From Siphonodentalium dalli (Eukaryota; Mollusca; Scaphopoda; Gadilida; Siphonodentaliidae), in the NCBI GenBank assembly GCA_032622095.1, contig CP136069.1, positions 102,638,278 through 102,702,277 of the forward strand: DNA of 64,000 bases. Direction: 5' to 3'. The notes under the pieces were generated by a model. That model was not told where the DNA came from. It worked only from the letters and a program-made list of their open reading frames with translations, and did no database searches. The translations under genes and the position numbers were made by a program. Shown here piece after piece: positions 25,601 to 39,839 of this stretch (its first letter is position 1; the number at the start of each line of letters is the position of its first letter).

Positions 25601-28600
25601 TGTGGCGATTTCGGTCGAACAGTTTAACCCGAAGTAGGACAATGTGGACTGTTACTGGTTGAAAAATCAAATCTACAGCCTCATTGCCTCCACCCAGGCA
25701 GCTTAGAAATCAATAGGAATCTATATATTATTATACCAGTATCAAACAGCATACATACAGGTAGGGTGGGTGGTTGAGAGTTAAATCTCTTATCTCTGCC
25801 CTTATTTGAACAAATGTGAATCCCCATCTATGAGATCTATTCATCTAGAAATTTCAAACGGTAGATTTTAAGAGTTGAAGAAAACTTATTTTCCTCAAAA
25901 GTTTCCAAAAAATGACCTCACGTGTACAAATCTGAACCCCACTCACCAAAGGACCCTCCATACCAAAAGCTAAATAGGCCTGATGGTTTCTGAAGAATCA
26001 CTATGGAGGGAAAGAGTTATGGCCCTGGCTTCTCACCTATATGACCTGATCACAAATCTGAATGTGAGTCAAAATATATAAACCATTTCGGTCTTTAATA
26101 TGTATGTGGAGAAGAACAAAATTGATGGACGGATGGAAACATCCCAACAGAGGGATGAACGGGAGGACATACTGACAGACAAATTCAATCCAATATACCC
26201 CCCCCCCCCCCCCAGGTTTTCTTTGCAAATCAGGGTATAATGAGTACAACTGGATAGGTGGTGGTTAAGAATATAATAGTGGAACAGCCAAGCCTGAATA
26301 TAGTGTCTGACTTTTGCAGAATGAGGTCACTAAAGGGTGAATTTAGTGCTGCAATCCTGTAAGGTGGGCTAGCATCACCAAATTCACCCTCTGTGGACCT
26401 CATTATGCTTAGGCCTCAACTGCCATGGGAGACATAGGAACAGATTGAAGTTGTCCAGTTAATTGGTGATGTGCACCCATTGGGCACTTCAATTATCAAT
26501 TTTATCTTCTGACAGCAAATTAGGGAATATAGAAACTGAACAGAAGGGAAAAAGTAAGTAGAAATGTCAATTTAAGACCTGTATACTTCCCTGAAGATGA
26601 GGCCTAAGCAGAATGAGGTCCCTGGAGAGTGTATTTGGTGATGCTAGCAGAGTAGCATCACTAAATTCACCCTCTGGGGACCTCATTCTGCAAATGTCAG
26701 ACATACAGCATTTTGTTTTGATATGATATGTTAATGATACACACAGAGCATGACTGTTTACACCTTTTCTTGACTGCAGTGGGTGCAGGGCGTCGCAGAT
26801 TGGGGGGGGGTGGTAGTGGGGACAGGGGTGTAGAGGGGTGAGGAGGGAAAGGGGTGGAATGGGGTGTTTTGTGTCTAAAAAAATTCAAAAAATCAGGGGT
26901 TAAAATGAACAAAATATTTTTTTATTGGTTCATTTTGAATTGTGATTTGTTTTTTGAATTGAGCAAGGATTTAAATTTAACAATATTTTTTTTTAAATTA
27001 TTATTATTTTTTTTTTTAAGTTATGTTCCTGACACGGCCCCTATTTGACACACTGACCCCATTTGAACAAATCTGAACCCCAGTCACACAAGGACCCACC
27101 ATACAAAATATTAGCTAAATCGGCCTGATGATTCTGGAGAAGAAGTCATTCTAATAATTACTAGGGAGAATAGAGTTATGTCCCTGGTTCTGCCCCTATT
27201 TGACCCAGTGACCCCATTTGAACAAATCTGACCCCCAGTCACTCAAGGACCTTCCATACCAAATATAAGCTAAATAGGCCTGATTGTTCTTGAAAAGAAG
27301 TTGTTTTAAGAATTACTATGGCAGGAAAGAGTTATGGCCCTAGCTTCGCAACTATTTGACTCAGTGACCTTATTTTAACAAATCTGAGTCTGAGTCAAGC
27401 AGGGAACATCCACACCAAATATGAACTCATTTGGCCTTATGATACTGGAGAAGAAGATGATTGTTGACGGATGGACGGACGGACGGCCAGACGGACGGAC
27501 GGACGACGGACGAGGAGTGATGACTATAGCTCCACCGGAGACTTCGTCTCAGGTGAGCTAAAAACTGACTAGATGGATTGTTAGAACGCGAGATTCACGC
27601 GAGAGTTACACGAGACGCATTCATGCGTAGCTAATCCCGAGCACTGATTGACCGGAGTAAGCAATAAACGGACAATAAATTTTAACCCTCCTGATAACAC
27701 AAGGCCGAGGATAATAATCCATATAGTTCAGTTGAGGGCTTCTCCTTGGCGGAAAAATGCACTGTACTGTTCTGATGAAAAGATAAATTCTGTGTCAACC
27801 TTTAAAATTATGTTCAGCTCAACAATCGGTGAAAGGGCTTCCTATTTTAAGGATGTCCATAAACATGGTGGCCAGGTCATGGACACCATCATCACAATTT
27901 ATGTCCAGGTGAATAGGTCATGAGTTTGATCCCCAATATTGGCAAAAGTGCCTTCGGTGATATTAGTAGAATGCTACATTTTTCCAGTTGGCAAAGCAAC
28001 TGAATACTAGCTTATCAGTTTTGGGAACACGAACAAGTATATAATTATTTTGTCAGACAGCATGTGTCTATGGCATGTATAGAAAGTTAAAATTTCCAAA
28101 ACCGATCAAATGAATGAAACCAACATATATACAGGTAAAGAGCATGTCATGATAACTATAGTTGACAATTATGAAAATGATTGGATGAAAATTGGATAGC
28201 ATGTGTTTATGGAATGAGTGGGTGGGGTTAATATTTTCTAAGCCAGTTATAAACCAAATAATATAAAAAAAACCACAGAAGTCAGTGATATGTCACCCTA
28301 AACCATGACATGAAATATAAACTCAATTGGATAAAAAATAAAAAAAAGTTTTAGTTATCAAATCAGATAGCAAATGAGTGTGGTGGAGTGTTATTCCAAG
28401 GGGATGAACACAAATTGACACAAAGAACTTTGTTCCTATAAAAACATGTTAGAAATCCATGCAGTAATTCAATTACCTATATGTCAAAGAATCTGGTAAT
28501 GCCAGAATTGTAATTAATACTCCAACCCATGTAACAGCTACTTAATCATAGGCTCATGCCAAGTTCAAATAAATAGGCCACCATTGCTTGTGTTTACATA

Positions 28601-31600
28601 AAGCTGCTAAAATACCCACATGTGATTCTCTCTCATTAATGTGTTGACATCAAAGCACATGCATGTAAGGTAAGTGGTTCAAAGTAGAAGGTTTAATTTT
28701 TCTAATGTTCTGCCCAGTTGAAACATAGTGGATAGCACATGTCAAAACTGATCAATACCAAGATATATACAGGTGAGATGTATATCATCATAAACCTGAA
28801 TATAAAATATGAACACAATCGGAAAAACAGAACAATACACAGTCACGGGGCTGCACAGGAGGGGGTTAATTTATACTGACCAATAGCACCGTTCAATCTA
28901 GCGAAATTATTCTATTTATAGAACAACGAGACATCAGACATTTTCCAGTATTTGCATGTTGTCCTACCATGAGCATTGCTAACATGTCACATCATTAAAA
29001 CAGTCCTGGTGGGTCTCAGAAGAGAAAAACGAAAACAACAAAAAATCGCAAAAATTGACAAACTAAGGACCATATTAAACTCAGGCCAAAAAATTGGGAT
29101 AAACCTGATTTTTTCAATAATTTAATTAAGAAAGTGGAGCAAGTAACTTGTATACCAAAAATGATTGAAATTGGTTTATATTTGTTGGGAGTGATCAAGC
29201 TGGACGGAAAAAAATCTAAGAAAATTGACCGTAACTGAGGCAAAAAATATTGGGATAACGGACCAAAATCATGAGAAAAAAATCTAAGGTCCATAACTCA
29301 GGACAAATAATGCAGTGTCTTTTATCTTCGTCTGACATCACAATTGAAATGTCTTCATTGTTTTAACAATGCAGTGATGACACTAGAACAGAAAACATGA
29401 TACTTTTTTATGAATATTGCTAAATGTGCAGTTTAATATATGAATGTATGGAATTACAAAACAGTGGTGAAACTCGAGATTTGTCAAACATTGTGAAATG
29501 AGCAGGTATTTGTATTTGGGTGATCATGGGCTAGATTTTCCCATTATGTCTATATGTATGATTGGTGTTGTCTAATATAAATAGACTAACGGAAGCTCAA
29601 TATGAAATTCCCTAGTTGTTTCAACACTAGTTCTCATTTGGATCCCTACCTGAACACTGATTTATCCATGATTTGACATGTTTGTCGTAAATACGGGTTT
29701 GGGATCTCTGAACCAGCAGCATAACGGAATCTTTTATCTCTCACTTTGTAACCATTTTTTCTGGACAACACTGTAGATACAACATCCTTCATATGTTGCT
29801 GCAATCAACAAATGAATTATCTTATTACTATGGTATGGGTAAACATAAAAAGGCAGAATTAACTCATTGAAAAACAAATGAAAGTGTCAATGACACTGTA
29901 GCTCAACTTAGGTAGGGGAATAATTTAATGGTTGACAGTAAATGGAGGAATAGGAAAAGTGCTAATTGAAATATCTAAGTAAGACTAGATGTACATGTCA
30001 ATATCAACATTCATAACAGGTTTCATAATGATCGGATCAGGGATGTGGTGATTATGGTGTGCCAAAGGATTTATTGATGCAAAGAGTAAATTCTAAAATG
30101 GCCACCGGCAGCCATGTTTTTTTCCGAATTACCCCAAAATGACTTGTTCCCATCTACAGCCTTTACAAATCTCATAATGATCTGATCAAAGGTATGACCT
30201 GTAGCCTGTGCCAATGGATTTAGTCATGCAAAGAGTAAAATCCAAGATGGCTGCTGGCGGCCATGTTTTTCGGCTGAACGACCCCAAAATGACTCGTTTC
30301 CCATCTACATGTCATTGTTAACATACATGACAAATTTCTTGAAGTTCTGACCAAAGCTACGACCTGTAGCCCGCACCAAAGGATTTATTCATGCAAAGAG
30401 TAAAATCCAATATGGCTGCTGGCGGACATGTTTTTTAGCCAAACGACCCCAAAATGACTCGTTCCCATCTACATGTTAATATTAACATCCATGACAAATT
30501 TCATGATGATCAGACGAACAGCACGACATGTAGCCCGCGCCAATGGATTGAATTTTGAAATCCAAAATGGCCACCAGCGGCCATGTTTTTTGGCCGAATG
30601 ACCCCAAAATGACTCGTTCCCATCTACATGTCAATGTCAACATTCATGACTAAATTCATAAAGATCAGACCATAGGTACGACCTGTAGCCCGCGCCAAAG
30701 GATTTAGTCATGCAAAGAGTAAAATCCATGATGGCTGCTGGCGGCCATGTTTTTTGGCCGTATGACCCCAAAATGACTCGTTCCCATATACATGTCAATA
30801 TCAATATTCATGACAAATTTCATAAAGGTCAGACCCAAGGTACGACCTGTAACCCGTGCCAAAGGATTTAGTCATGCAAAGAGTAAAATCCAAGATGGCT
30901 GCTGGCGGCCATGTTTTTTGGCCGAACGACCCCAAAATCACTCGTTCCCATCTACATGTCATTGTTAACATCCATGACAAATTTCATGAAGTTCTGATTA
31001 AAACTAAGACCTGTAGCCTGCGCCAAAGGATTTAGTCATGCAAAGAGTAAAATCCAAGATGGCTGCCAGCGGCCATGTTTTTTGGCCGTATGACCCCAAA
31101 ATGACTCGTTCCCATATACATGTCAATATGAATATTCATGACAAATTTCATAAAGGTCAGACCAAAGGTACGACCTGTAACTCGTGCCAAAGGATTTAGT
31201 CATGCAAAGAGTAAAATCCAAGATGGCTGCTGGCGGCCATGTTTTTTGACCGAACGACCCCAAAATCACTCGTTCCCATCTACATGTCATTGTTAACAAC
31301 CATGACAAATTTCATGAAGTTCTGACCAAAGCTACAACCTGTAGCCCGCGCCAAAGAATTTAGTCATGCAAAGAGTAAAATCCAAGATGGCTGCTGGCGG
31401 CCATGTTTTTTGGCTGAACGAACCCAAAATCACTCGTTCCCATCTACATGTCAATATTAACATCCATGACAAATTTCATGATGATCGGACGAACAGCACA
31501 ACCTGTAGCCCGCGCCAATGGATTGAATTTTGAAATCCAAAATGGCCACCAGCGGCCATGTTTTTTGGCCGAATGACCCCAAAATGACTCGTTCCCATCT

Positions 31601-34600
31601 ACATGTCAATGTCAACATTCATGACAAAATTCATAAAGATCAGACCATAGGCATGACCTGTAGCCCGCGCCAAAGGATTTAGTCATGCAAAGAGTAAAAT
31701 CCATGATGGCTGCTGGCGGCCATGTTTTTTGGCCGAACAACCCCAAATTCACTCGTTCCCATCTACATGTCATTGTTAACATCCATGACAAATTTCATGA
31801 AGTTCTGATCAAAACTACGACCTGTAGCCTGCGCCAAAGGATTTAGTCATGCAAAGAGTAAAATCCAAGATGGCTGTCAGCGGCCATGTTTTTTGGCCGA
31901 ACGACCCCAAAATGACTCGTTCCCATCTACATGTCAATATTAACATCCATGACAAATTTCATAATGATCAGACGAACAGTACGACCTGTAGCCCGCGCCA
32001 ATGGATTGAATTTTGAAATCCAAAATGGCAACCAGCGGCCATGTTTTTGGGCCGAATGACCCCAAAATGACTCGTTCCCATATACATGTCAATATCAATA
32101 TTCATGACAAATTTCATAAAGGTCAGACCAAAGGTACGACCTGTAACCCGTGCCAAAGGATTTAGTCATGCAAAGAGTAAAATCCAAGATGGCTGCTGGC
32201 GGCCATGTTTTTTGGCCGAACGACCCCAAAATCACTCGTTCCCATCTACATGTCATTGTTAACATCCATGACAAATTTCATGAAGTTCTGATTAAAACTA
32301 AGACCTGTAGCCTGCGCCAAAGGATTTAGTCATGCAAAGAGTAAAATCCAAGATGGCTGCCAGCGGCCATGTTTTTTGGCCGTATGACCCCAAAATGACT
32401 CGTTCCCATATACATGTCAATATCAATATTCATGACAAATTTCATAAAGGTCAGACCAAAGGTACCACCTGTAACCCGCGCCAAAGGATTTAGTCATGCA
32501 AAGAGTAAAATCCAAGATGGCTGCTGGCGGCCATGTTTTTTGACCGAACGACCCCAAAATCACTCGTTCCCATCTACATGTCAATATTAACATCCATGAC
32601 AAATTTCATGATGATCAGACGAACAGCACGACCTGTAGCCCGCGCCAATGGATTGAATTTTGAAATCCAAGATGGCCACCAGCGGCCATGTTTTTTGACC
32701 GAATGACCCCAAAATGACTCGTTCCCATCTACATGTCAATGTCAACATTCATGACAAATTTCATGAAGATCAGACCAAAGGTACGACCTGTAGCCCACGC
32801 CAAAGGAAATTGTTGACGGACACACGGACACACGGACACACGCGCACACGGACGACGGACGCCAAACCATGGCAATAGCTCAAACTTACAAAAGTAAGTT
32901 GAGCTAAAAATGCGTGTTGTGTGATTCTTATGTCTGTCGTTCTTAGGGAGTGGGGGGGGGGGGATTTCATCGGGTCAGTTTTTCCACCCTAGGGACGGGT
33001 ACCATCATTTCTCTTGATTAAAAAGGCAGAATTAACTCATTGAATAAAAATAATTTAAAAAATGTCATGTTTCTGACCAACCATGCCAGTGGCCGGCTAA
33101 CCTGCTAGTCTTCTATACTATATATTTTGAGACTTCGTATATATGTGTGTGTGTGTGTGTGTGTGTACTTCATAGAATCCAAAACGCGTGTACAGATTGA
33201 GCTCAAACTTCCTATGTAAGTGTCAAATCCCACCGACACGACCGTGGTTGCGGTTTAGAGAAGCTCAGAGCACCCGTTCTCCAATCTCAAATCACCGCAA
33301 AGGCACGGCATGGGTTAATCAAGTGATTATTTAATGAGCGTTTGTTTTTGACGCATCTCTATAAAGAGCGTCTGTTTGCCATTCAACGTTATTTGCATCT
33401 GCAGAGAGATATACGGAACATACATTAAATTTTAAAAACATTTGTTTCTGACCAACGCTGCGAGCACGGATGGCGCGCTTTGTTTTTACAGTATATAGTT
33501 ATATACCGAAATCATCCCAGATAATCACGAATATAGCATCGGATTTCTCCCCAGATATACCGTTATAAAGCTACTGGAATCTGCCAATCTACGGGAAATT
33601 CCAGGGAATGCCGATTGAGCTCAAACTTGCTACCCACGGGAAGTGTCATATATATGAGTGTGTCCTTTATAGACTCGAACCGATTGAGCTGAAACTTGCT
33701 AAATAAGAAAATAGCCCCCAAGCCGTAAATATCAACAACAACGATATTACTAAATACACGTTTTCGGCAATGTGAGAGTTTTCGGGGAGCCGTGATGCCA
33801 ACAACAACGACCCGAAGCCCTGAATGCCAACAACAGATTCAATGCAATGTTATCTATTATGCAGAGAGATTTCACGACATTACGACGGGTACGGCAGACT
33901 CAAAATATTATGCAGACAGATTTCCCGACGGGAAGCGTTTGTTTTAAATTCAATGCAATGTTATCGTAGAGAGATTTCACGAAACAAAGAATGCGTTGTC
34001 TGTCGTTCCTAGGAAGGGGGGATTTCTACGGGTAAATTTTTCCGCCAGAAACAAAAAAATTAAAAAAATTAACAATAAAAAAACAATTCAGAAACAAAAT
34101 ATATTAAATTTAAAAAACATTAAATTCATATTCAAAAATGTCATGTTTCTGAAACAAAGCCATGGGACGAATGCCGCCAGTAGCGGGCTAACCTGCTAGT
34201 CTACTATATATTTTGAGACTTCCATACATATATATATATATATGTGTGTGTGTGTCCTTTATAGACTCGAAAACGGCTCCACCAATAGAGCCCAAACTTC
34301 CTATCTAAGGGTAAAAAGCCACGGGAATGGTCATCGGACCATTCGCGAGCCCGTGCGAACTCTCCTTCACCCTTCAACTGCCACCGCAATGGGGATTGAT
34401 GGGTTAATGAGTTAATGATTAAAGAGCGTTCGTATCTGCGGTGTCGTTGTTAAAGAGCGTTACATCGGAAATATGCATGCATTTCCATTGCATAGAACTC
34501 GCTTCTACGAATCTTCCCAAGGGTGGCGAAATTGTTAATAAATGCGTTTATGTCTCTTCGATAATTGCCTAATACAATTAAAGTGTGGAGTCTGTCCACT

Positions 34601-37600
34601 TTCCCATGATATATCGTATTCTTGAACCACCGGGTTCGAGATATTTTATTCTTTCCGACATCGTCATTTTTGTCACTCGAAATCACTCGATTCGGCATCA
34701 ATTCATCCCTTGTGAGGCCTTCTAAAATTATGACTTCACTTCCCAGTTATGCCCCAGGGTGTGGACTATGAGGAGAGATTTATTGGAAGTCATAAGATAT
34801 TTTGTATTGCCCGGGAACAATACTTTTGAGTTGATTCCATCGATCGCCTTATGTTTCCATTTTCGATGCATCGCGTTAATAACGTACTTGCACTAAATTG
34901 TACCTCTTGTATGAAACGGGTACCCACAAATGACCTTGGGCGATATCTCGGTCGTCAGCAGTGACCGAGATGTGAATTTGTTATGTATGGTCAACTCGGA
35001 ACGGGGAATATTTTTGTCGGGTTATTTTGTCCACCCAACATGACCTTGACCTTGAAACGGGTACCCGCAAATGATAGCATGCTGTCGGCGTGCCTGTACG
35101 GGGTTACCTTGAAAACAAAAATTAATGGATCGACCAAAGCCATGGGACCAATGAATTCTAAGAAGACGTAAGGAAAATATAAGCAATAAAATTTGTAGTT
35201 CATTGCTGAAAGCAGCATTGGCAAAAGCGGTCATGTTGACCTACCAAATTTGAGGACTGATTCACTATCACCCATTTACTGTCACTGTTACTGTGAATAT
35301 AATACTTGGTTTAGGGAGAGATAGACCAACTTTAAACTGTGATTAGATTCAAAACAGAGACTATTCCTTAAATGCAGTGCAGGAATGTATGCCTATCACC
35401 ATGTCTAAACTCGTGAAATCAATTGAACTCCCAATAGCTCTATGTTGATGTGAACTATTCCCATTAGATAATGCTACAGCTATCATAGAGAAAAGTTTTT
35501 GGTCATGCATCAAGCAGTCGCAGTCGATTCCTACATGGACACGAAAACATGTAGCCCTCAGTCATCTGGGCCTCATGCCCTTGGAGAAAGAAGTCCACAG
35601 ACAAAAACTCATGTACCTGTCGAAACTAATTCACCTTCCGATCGAACATCAAACGGCGTTAGAATTGCTTCTCATGAAGGCATACCAGACCATTCTTTTT
35701 AATAGACAATGTACTGGTTATGTGAAAGAGTTGATCCTACTCTTAGAGACCTATGCTTTGATGTACTTCTTGGTGGACTATCTGGACACAGGGTACTTTC
35801 CCACTATTAAGATACCTGGAAAAACATTGCAAAATCGAAGGTGCTCGATACCAACATATCTGAAAGGAATGGTGCTGTTTCCAGAGACAGTACACTACAG
35901 TTCTTCTGACCATGGCCGATATCGACAATATTATCCAACAACTGTCGCCACTTGAAGGTAATCAGACACCTAGCACTCATCGTTAATGAAACGACAATGA
36001 TAATAGACTATGTTGTTTTCTATGTGGGATAGTCTACAGTGATGAGTTAACACATGTGATGTTTCTGTGCAAAGCGAATATTTTGGTGCATTTCCGTAAT
36101 GTCTTTTGGGAAAGAATAACCAAAGTATATGGATTTCATGTTTATAATTTCTTGGATATACTGGCTCCTTTAGATTTCATCTTTCATTCATTGTCTTGAT
36201 CTGGGACTCTATTCTGATTGACTTTGCAATATTTCCTTTCCACATATCAGCCAACAATAATTGGATCACACCCTTGTGTCGATCACAAAATGTACAAGCT
36301 TTAATCAGTGATAAAGTAGTGTGACGCCACACTCTGTTCCTGTTTGCATACCTGTTGTCAATATACCTACAAACTTTACATACAACCTGCAAATATATAA
36401 TTGTTTTGGGCTACATCAAGATAAATAATACCTGTCAAACTGATTCATCGAATATTAGATATTCAATTTAACTACATGTAAGCTGTCTTTTTGTTTCTCT
36501 CTACTTTCAATGTGAATAGTTACATGTGAGCTATTGACAAATTAGCAAGTCGCTTGGACAATCATCTCATGTGTGTTATTGCACATATTCACTTTAATAC
36601 TTGGATTTTGTATATCAAGATATATGTATAGTTTGTCTAACATATATCAAGATATATGTACAGTTTGTGTAACATATTGACACTCTCCAGAATGGAGGAA
36701 TAAAAGTTATAAATCAAATGAGTACCGGATGATGAAAGGATATAATTCATGAGAGGCTTGAATGAAATGTGACCATACACCACATTAACAAGTTCAATAA
36801 AAGATATGAGATTATAATATATATTGTGTTCGGTATTTATTCCACGCTCATGTAATAGGCAACCCCTGTCCTTGAACATGAGATTCATTGATATACATGA
36901 ATAACTTCATCATTGTGAATTTACAGGCATGTTTAGGATGGGATAACTTCATCATTGTGAATTATTCAGACATCAATCCAAACAGACAGTTAATAATGTT
37001 ATTTTCTTCATCATCCCTTGTCACAATGTCAACATGAATTAATTCCAGCTTGTATTTAGCATGTTGCAGATGCTAATATGCTAATTATACCAATTCTGTT
37101 TGCATTAATGAGTGTGCAATTAAATCCAAAATCTCACAATGACATATCTTTTACTATTAAGGTATCCTTTAATAAAGATTTATAAAAGTTGTTGTACCTC
37201 CATAGCAGCCATGACTAGTTTAACAGTTTTATCTTGGACTTCTTCTAAACCATATTCCCATGCTGAGATTATCATTCGACCATGTACCATCGATATATCT
37301 GGAAGGCTCAATTCCCGAGAAGCAAAAGCTATGAAACAAAATTAAAAATAATTTATTTGTAGAATTGCAGGCATATAAATAGATATGTGTATACCAAAAA
37401 ACAAGACTCAGAATTGTCTCAAACCTTTTGAAAGAGTGTTTGAACCTTTGTTATCTATTATATATTTTGGAACTTCTGTCTGTCTTTCTGTGTGTGTGTG
37501 TTATAGACTCGAAAACTATGACATGAAAATGTCATTGACACTGTAGCTTAACTTGGATAGGTGATAATTTTATGCGTTACCGTCAATGGAGTGACTAGAA

Positions 37601-39806
37601 ATGCAGAAAGTTGAAATGTTTAAGTATACTAGATATCAACATGAAGAGATCTGTAGACAGTTAAATCCAAGATGGCCTCTGGTGGCCATGTTTTCCAATG
37701 AAATTCAAAACTTTTGATAGCTCCCATCTAGTGGTCACACCCAAGATCAAAAGGAAGTTTGGTGACGACCAGATGAAGGATGTGGTCTGTAGGTGTGCTA
37801 AAGGATTAGTCATGCAAAGAGTAAAATCAACGAGAGGCCGATCACGATCGGCAGATGTTTAACCCATAGCTTGGCGACAGCGATGAGTTATTTTCATATA
37901 TCCTTACCCCATCCTTTTCATGAGTGCAAAACTGTAAACAATTCACACCTTACTATTAATTCACAAGTGAAATCACACTTATCGGGCACCTTGCTCACAT
38001 TAACACAATGTTAACACAGACGTGGCTTTGATTTCAACCTATTAGTGACTCCAACACAGATACATGTATGTCTTATAGAGTTATAAAGCTAATTAAGCTC
38101 AATCCATAGTCGGAGAGAAGCTCCAAAGTCGGAGAGAAGCACCATAGCTGTTAAATATCAAATAGTTACGAAATTAGGTAGACAAACATCATAGAAACTC
38201 AATTTATCTATTTATTACCGTACTGACCCGGTTCAAAGCCCATGCCCGTGTTTAAGCCCACCCATATATTTTGGCCAAATTCCATGCACAGGGGTATATT
38301 CGTGTTTAAGCCCACCCCAAATGTTGTTCAATTTCAGCAGTGGTAAGTAAGTATTTGCTAATGATACTCCCCAAATAAATAATTCCAAGAAGTATATTCA
38401 CAAACGATCGGTGACGGCGAGAATGCCACGAAAAATGGAAAGTTATAATTCGTAGGTAAGTGATAATATTAAATGAAATAAAATAAAGTGAATCTTAAAT
38501 TATCATTTGTTTATTCAATTATACTTCCCAAACGTTAACAGACATAAAATACAATAGAACCCACTTGATTTAAAAGCCATGTGCGGTTATGCGCGTGCAA
38601 TACTTTTAAGTTTAATCAAAGCGCACCTGTTCCAACTACAGTACTGTAAAAACATATTTTTCGTGTTCAGTGACAACGTAGACCTGTATGTTCCTACATG
38701 TGGCCAAACACAAAGAACTGGCCTCTTGGTTATGTAAACACACAGTGGGTATCATAATGGAGCAATGTCTTCCAAACTACGTCAACTTTATTCACTCGAA
38801 ACCAAAATATTCAAACACGTGCTTTTATATACGTTTTAGCATTCGGCAAACCTCGTCAGATTCCGTCACCGTTTGCCCCCAGAGGTCACAGGTCGAGGAG
38901 TTCAGAATGCCGTTTTAGTAGAAATACAACTGCCTTGTCAGTGCTGTTAAATAATTACACTCACTGGCTTTTGTTAAACATGCAATTAGTCGCCATTGTA
39001 ACATCCTCTATGTGTAGACAATGGATGATGGATCACGAATAAAGCGCCGGGCTTATTGTTTTCCTAATCGGATTAAATCTGAACATTGATATAAACTATA
39101 GACTATAGATAACCCACACTGCCGCTTACATAATAACCAGGGCATTCCTGACTCCAAGCATACACTTTGGGAACAAGACGGCTGTCAGTCAAGACTACTT
39201 ACATAATAGTGTCATTTTAACATGGGAATGTTGGCCAATAAAACTACAAGACTTAAAGTGTTATTATAACATTTTAATATTCATATTTAATTGAAAAAAT
39301 TCCAAAATAATCGGCGTTAGATCGGCTTTCATCAGTTTTACTGTCCCGATTTCTTAGGATTTTTGGTTTGCAAAGGGCCATATCCGAGTTTAAGCCCACT
39401 TGGATTTTTGAGCTCAAATAAAACAAAGGCCCCCTGGGCCTAAACGCGGGTCAGTACGGTACATTGGAACATGAGACATAACATATTGTGTGTTTCTTTT
39501 TAGCATCATTGCTATTTTTTTGTTTATTATATTTTGTGTCAGCTGCATATTAAAAATTCATAGCAACCTATTAATATTTCACCACTAAAAAAACAATCAA
39601 TAACTGATCAACTATAGAAGTGAGGGATGTATAGACCAGGATATAAAATATGATTGCTAATGATTGGATATAAATGTTATCTGCCATATATATCGGTGAA
39701 GCTTGTATTGCTTTTTTATGTGTAAATATGCGCGGTGCGCGATGTGTATATATGTGTATGTAATTGCACATTGAAACAATTGCTGTAGAATGCGTTTCTT
39801 AAATGA

Positions 39807-39839
<33 letters not shown>

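Larger units (their letters stand above)
24842..27562 (+). mobile_element. Family D element, copy 2
   Basis: It begins aacaagacagtcaaaaactg and ends gtctcaggtgagctaaaaa after a long GACG tail (27467-27520). Shared landmarks with copy 1 include atttcggtc-aacagtttaac, gccaagcctgaatatagtgt and the gaatgaggtc hairpins. It is longer than copy 1 because it has more units and a second, inverted hairpin segment at 26598-26700. Confidence 0.7.

Noticed and set aside
27880-27960. tRNA-derived SINE promoter (B-box-like gagtttgatcccc)
   Set aside because: Only one weak box; no A-box at proper spacing and no second copy in the window.
33820-34012. Cys/Arg-containing frame in the Helitron-like copy
   Set aside because: No Rep or helicase motif; the frame is not kept in the neighbouring copy.
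36177-36392. 71-codon minus frame with two Cys pairs following a ttgcag acceptor-like site
   Set aside because: It does not match the expected TADA1 block, which was found at 29650-29798 with correct phases; it partly overlaps LINE debris.
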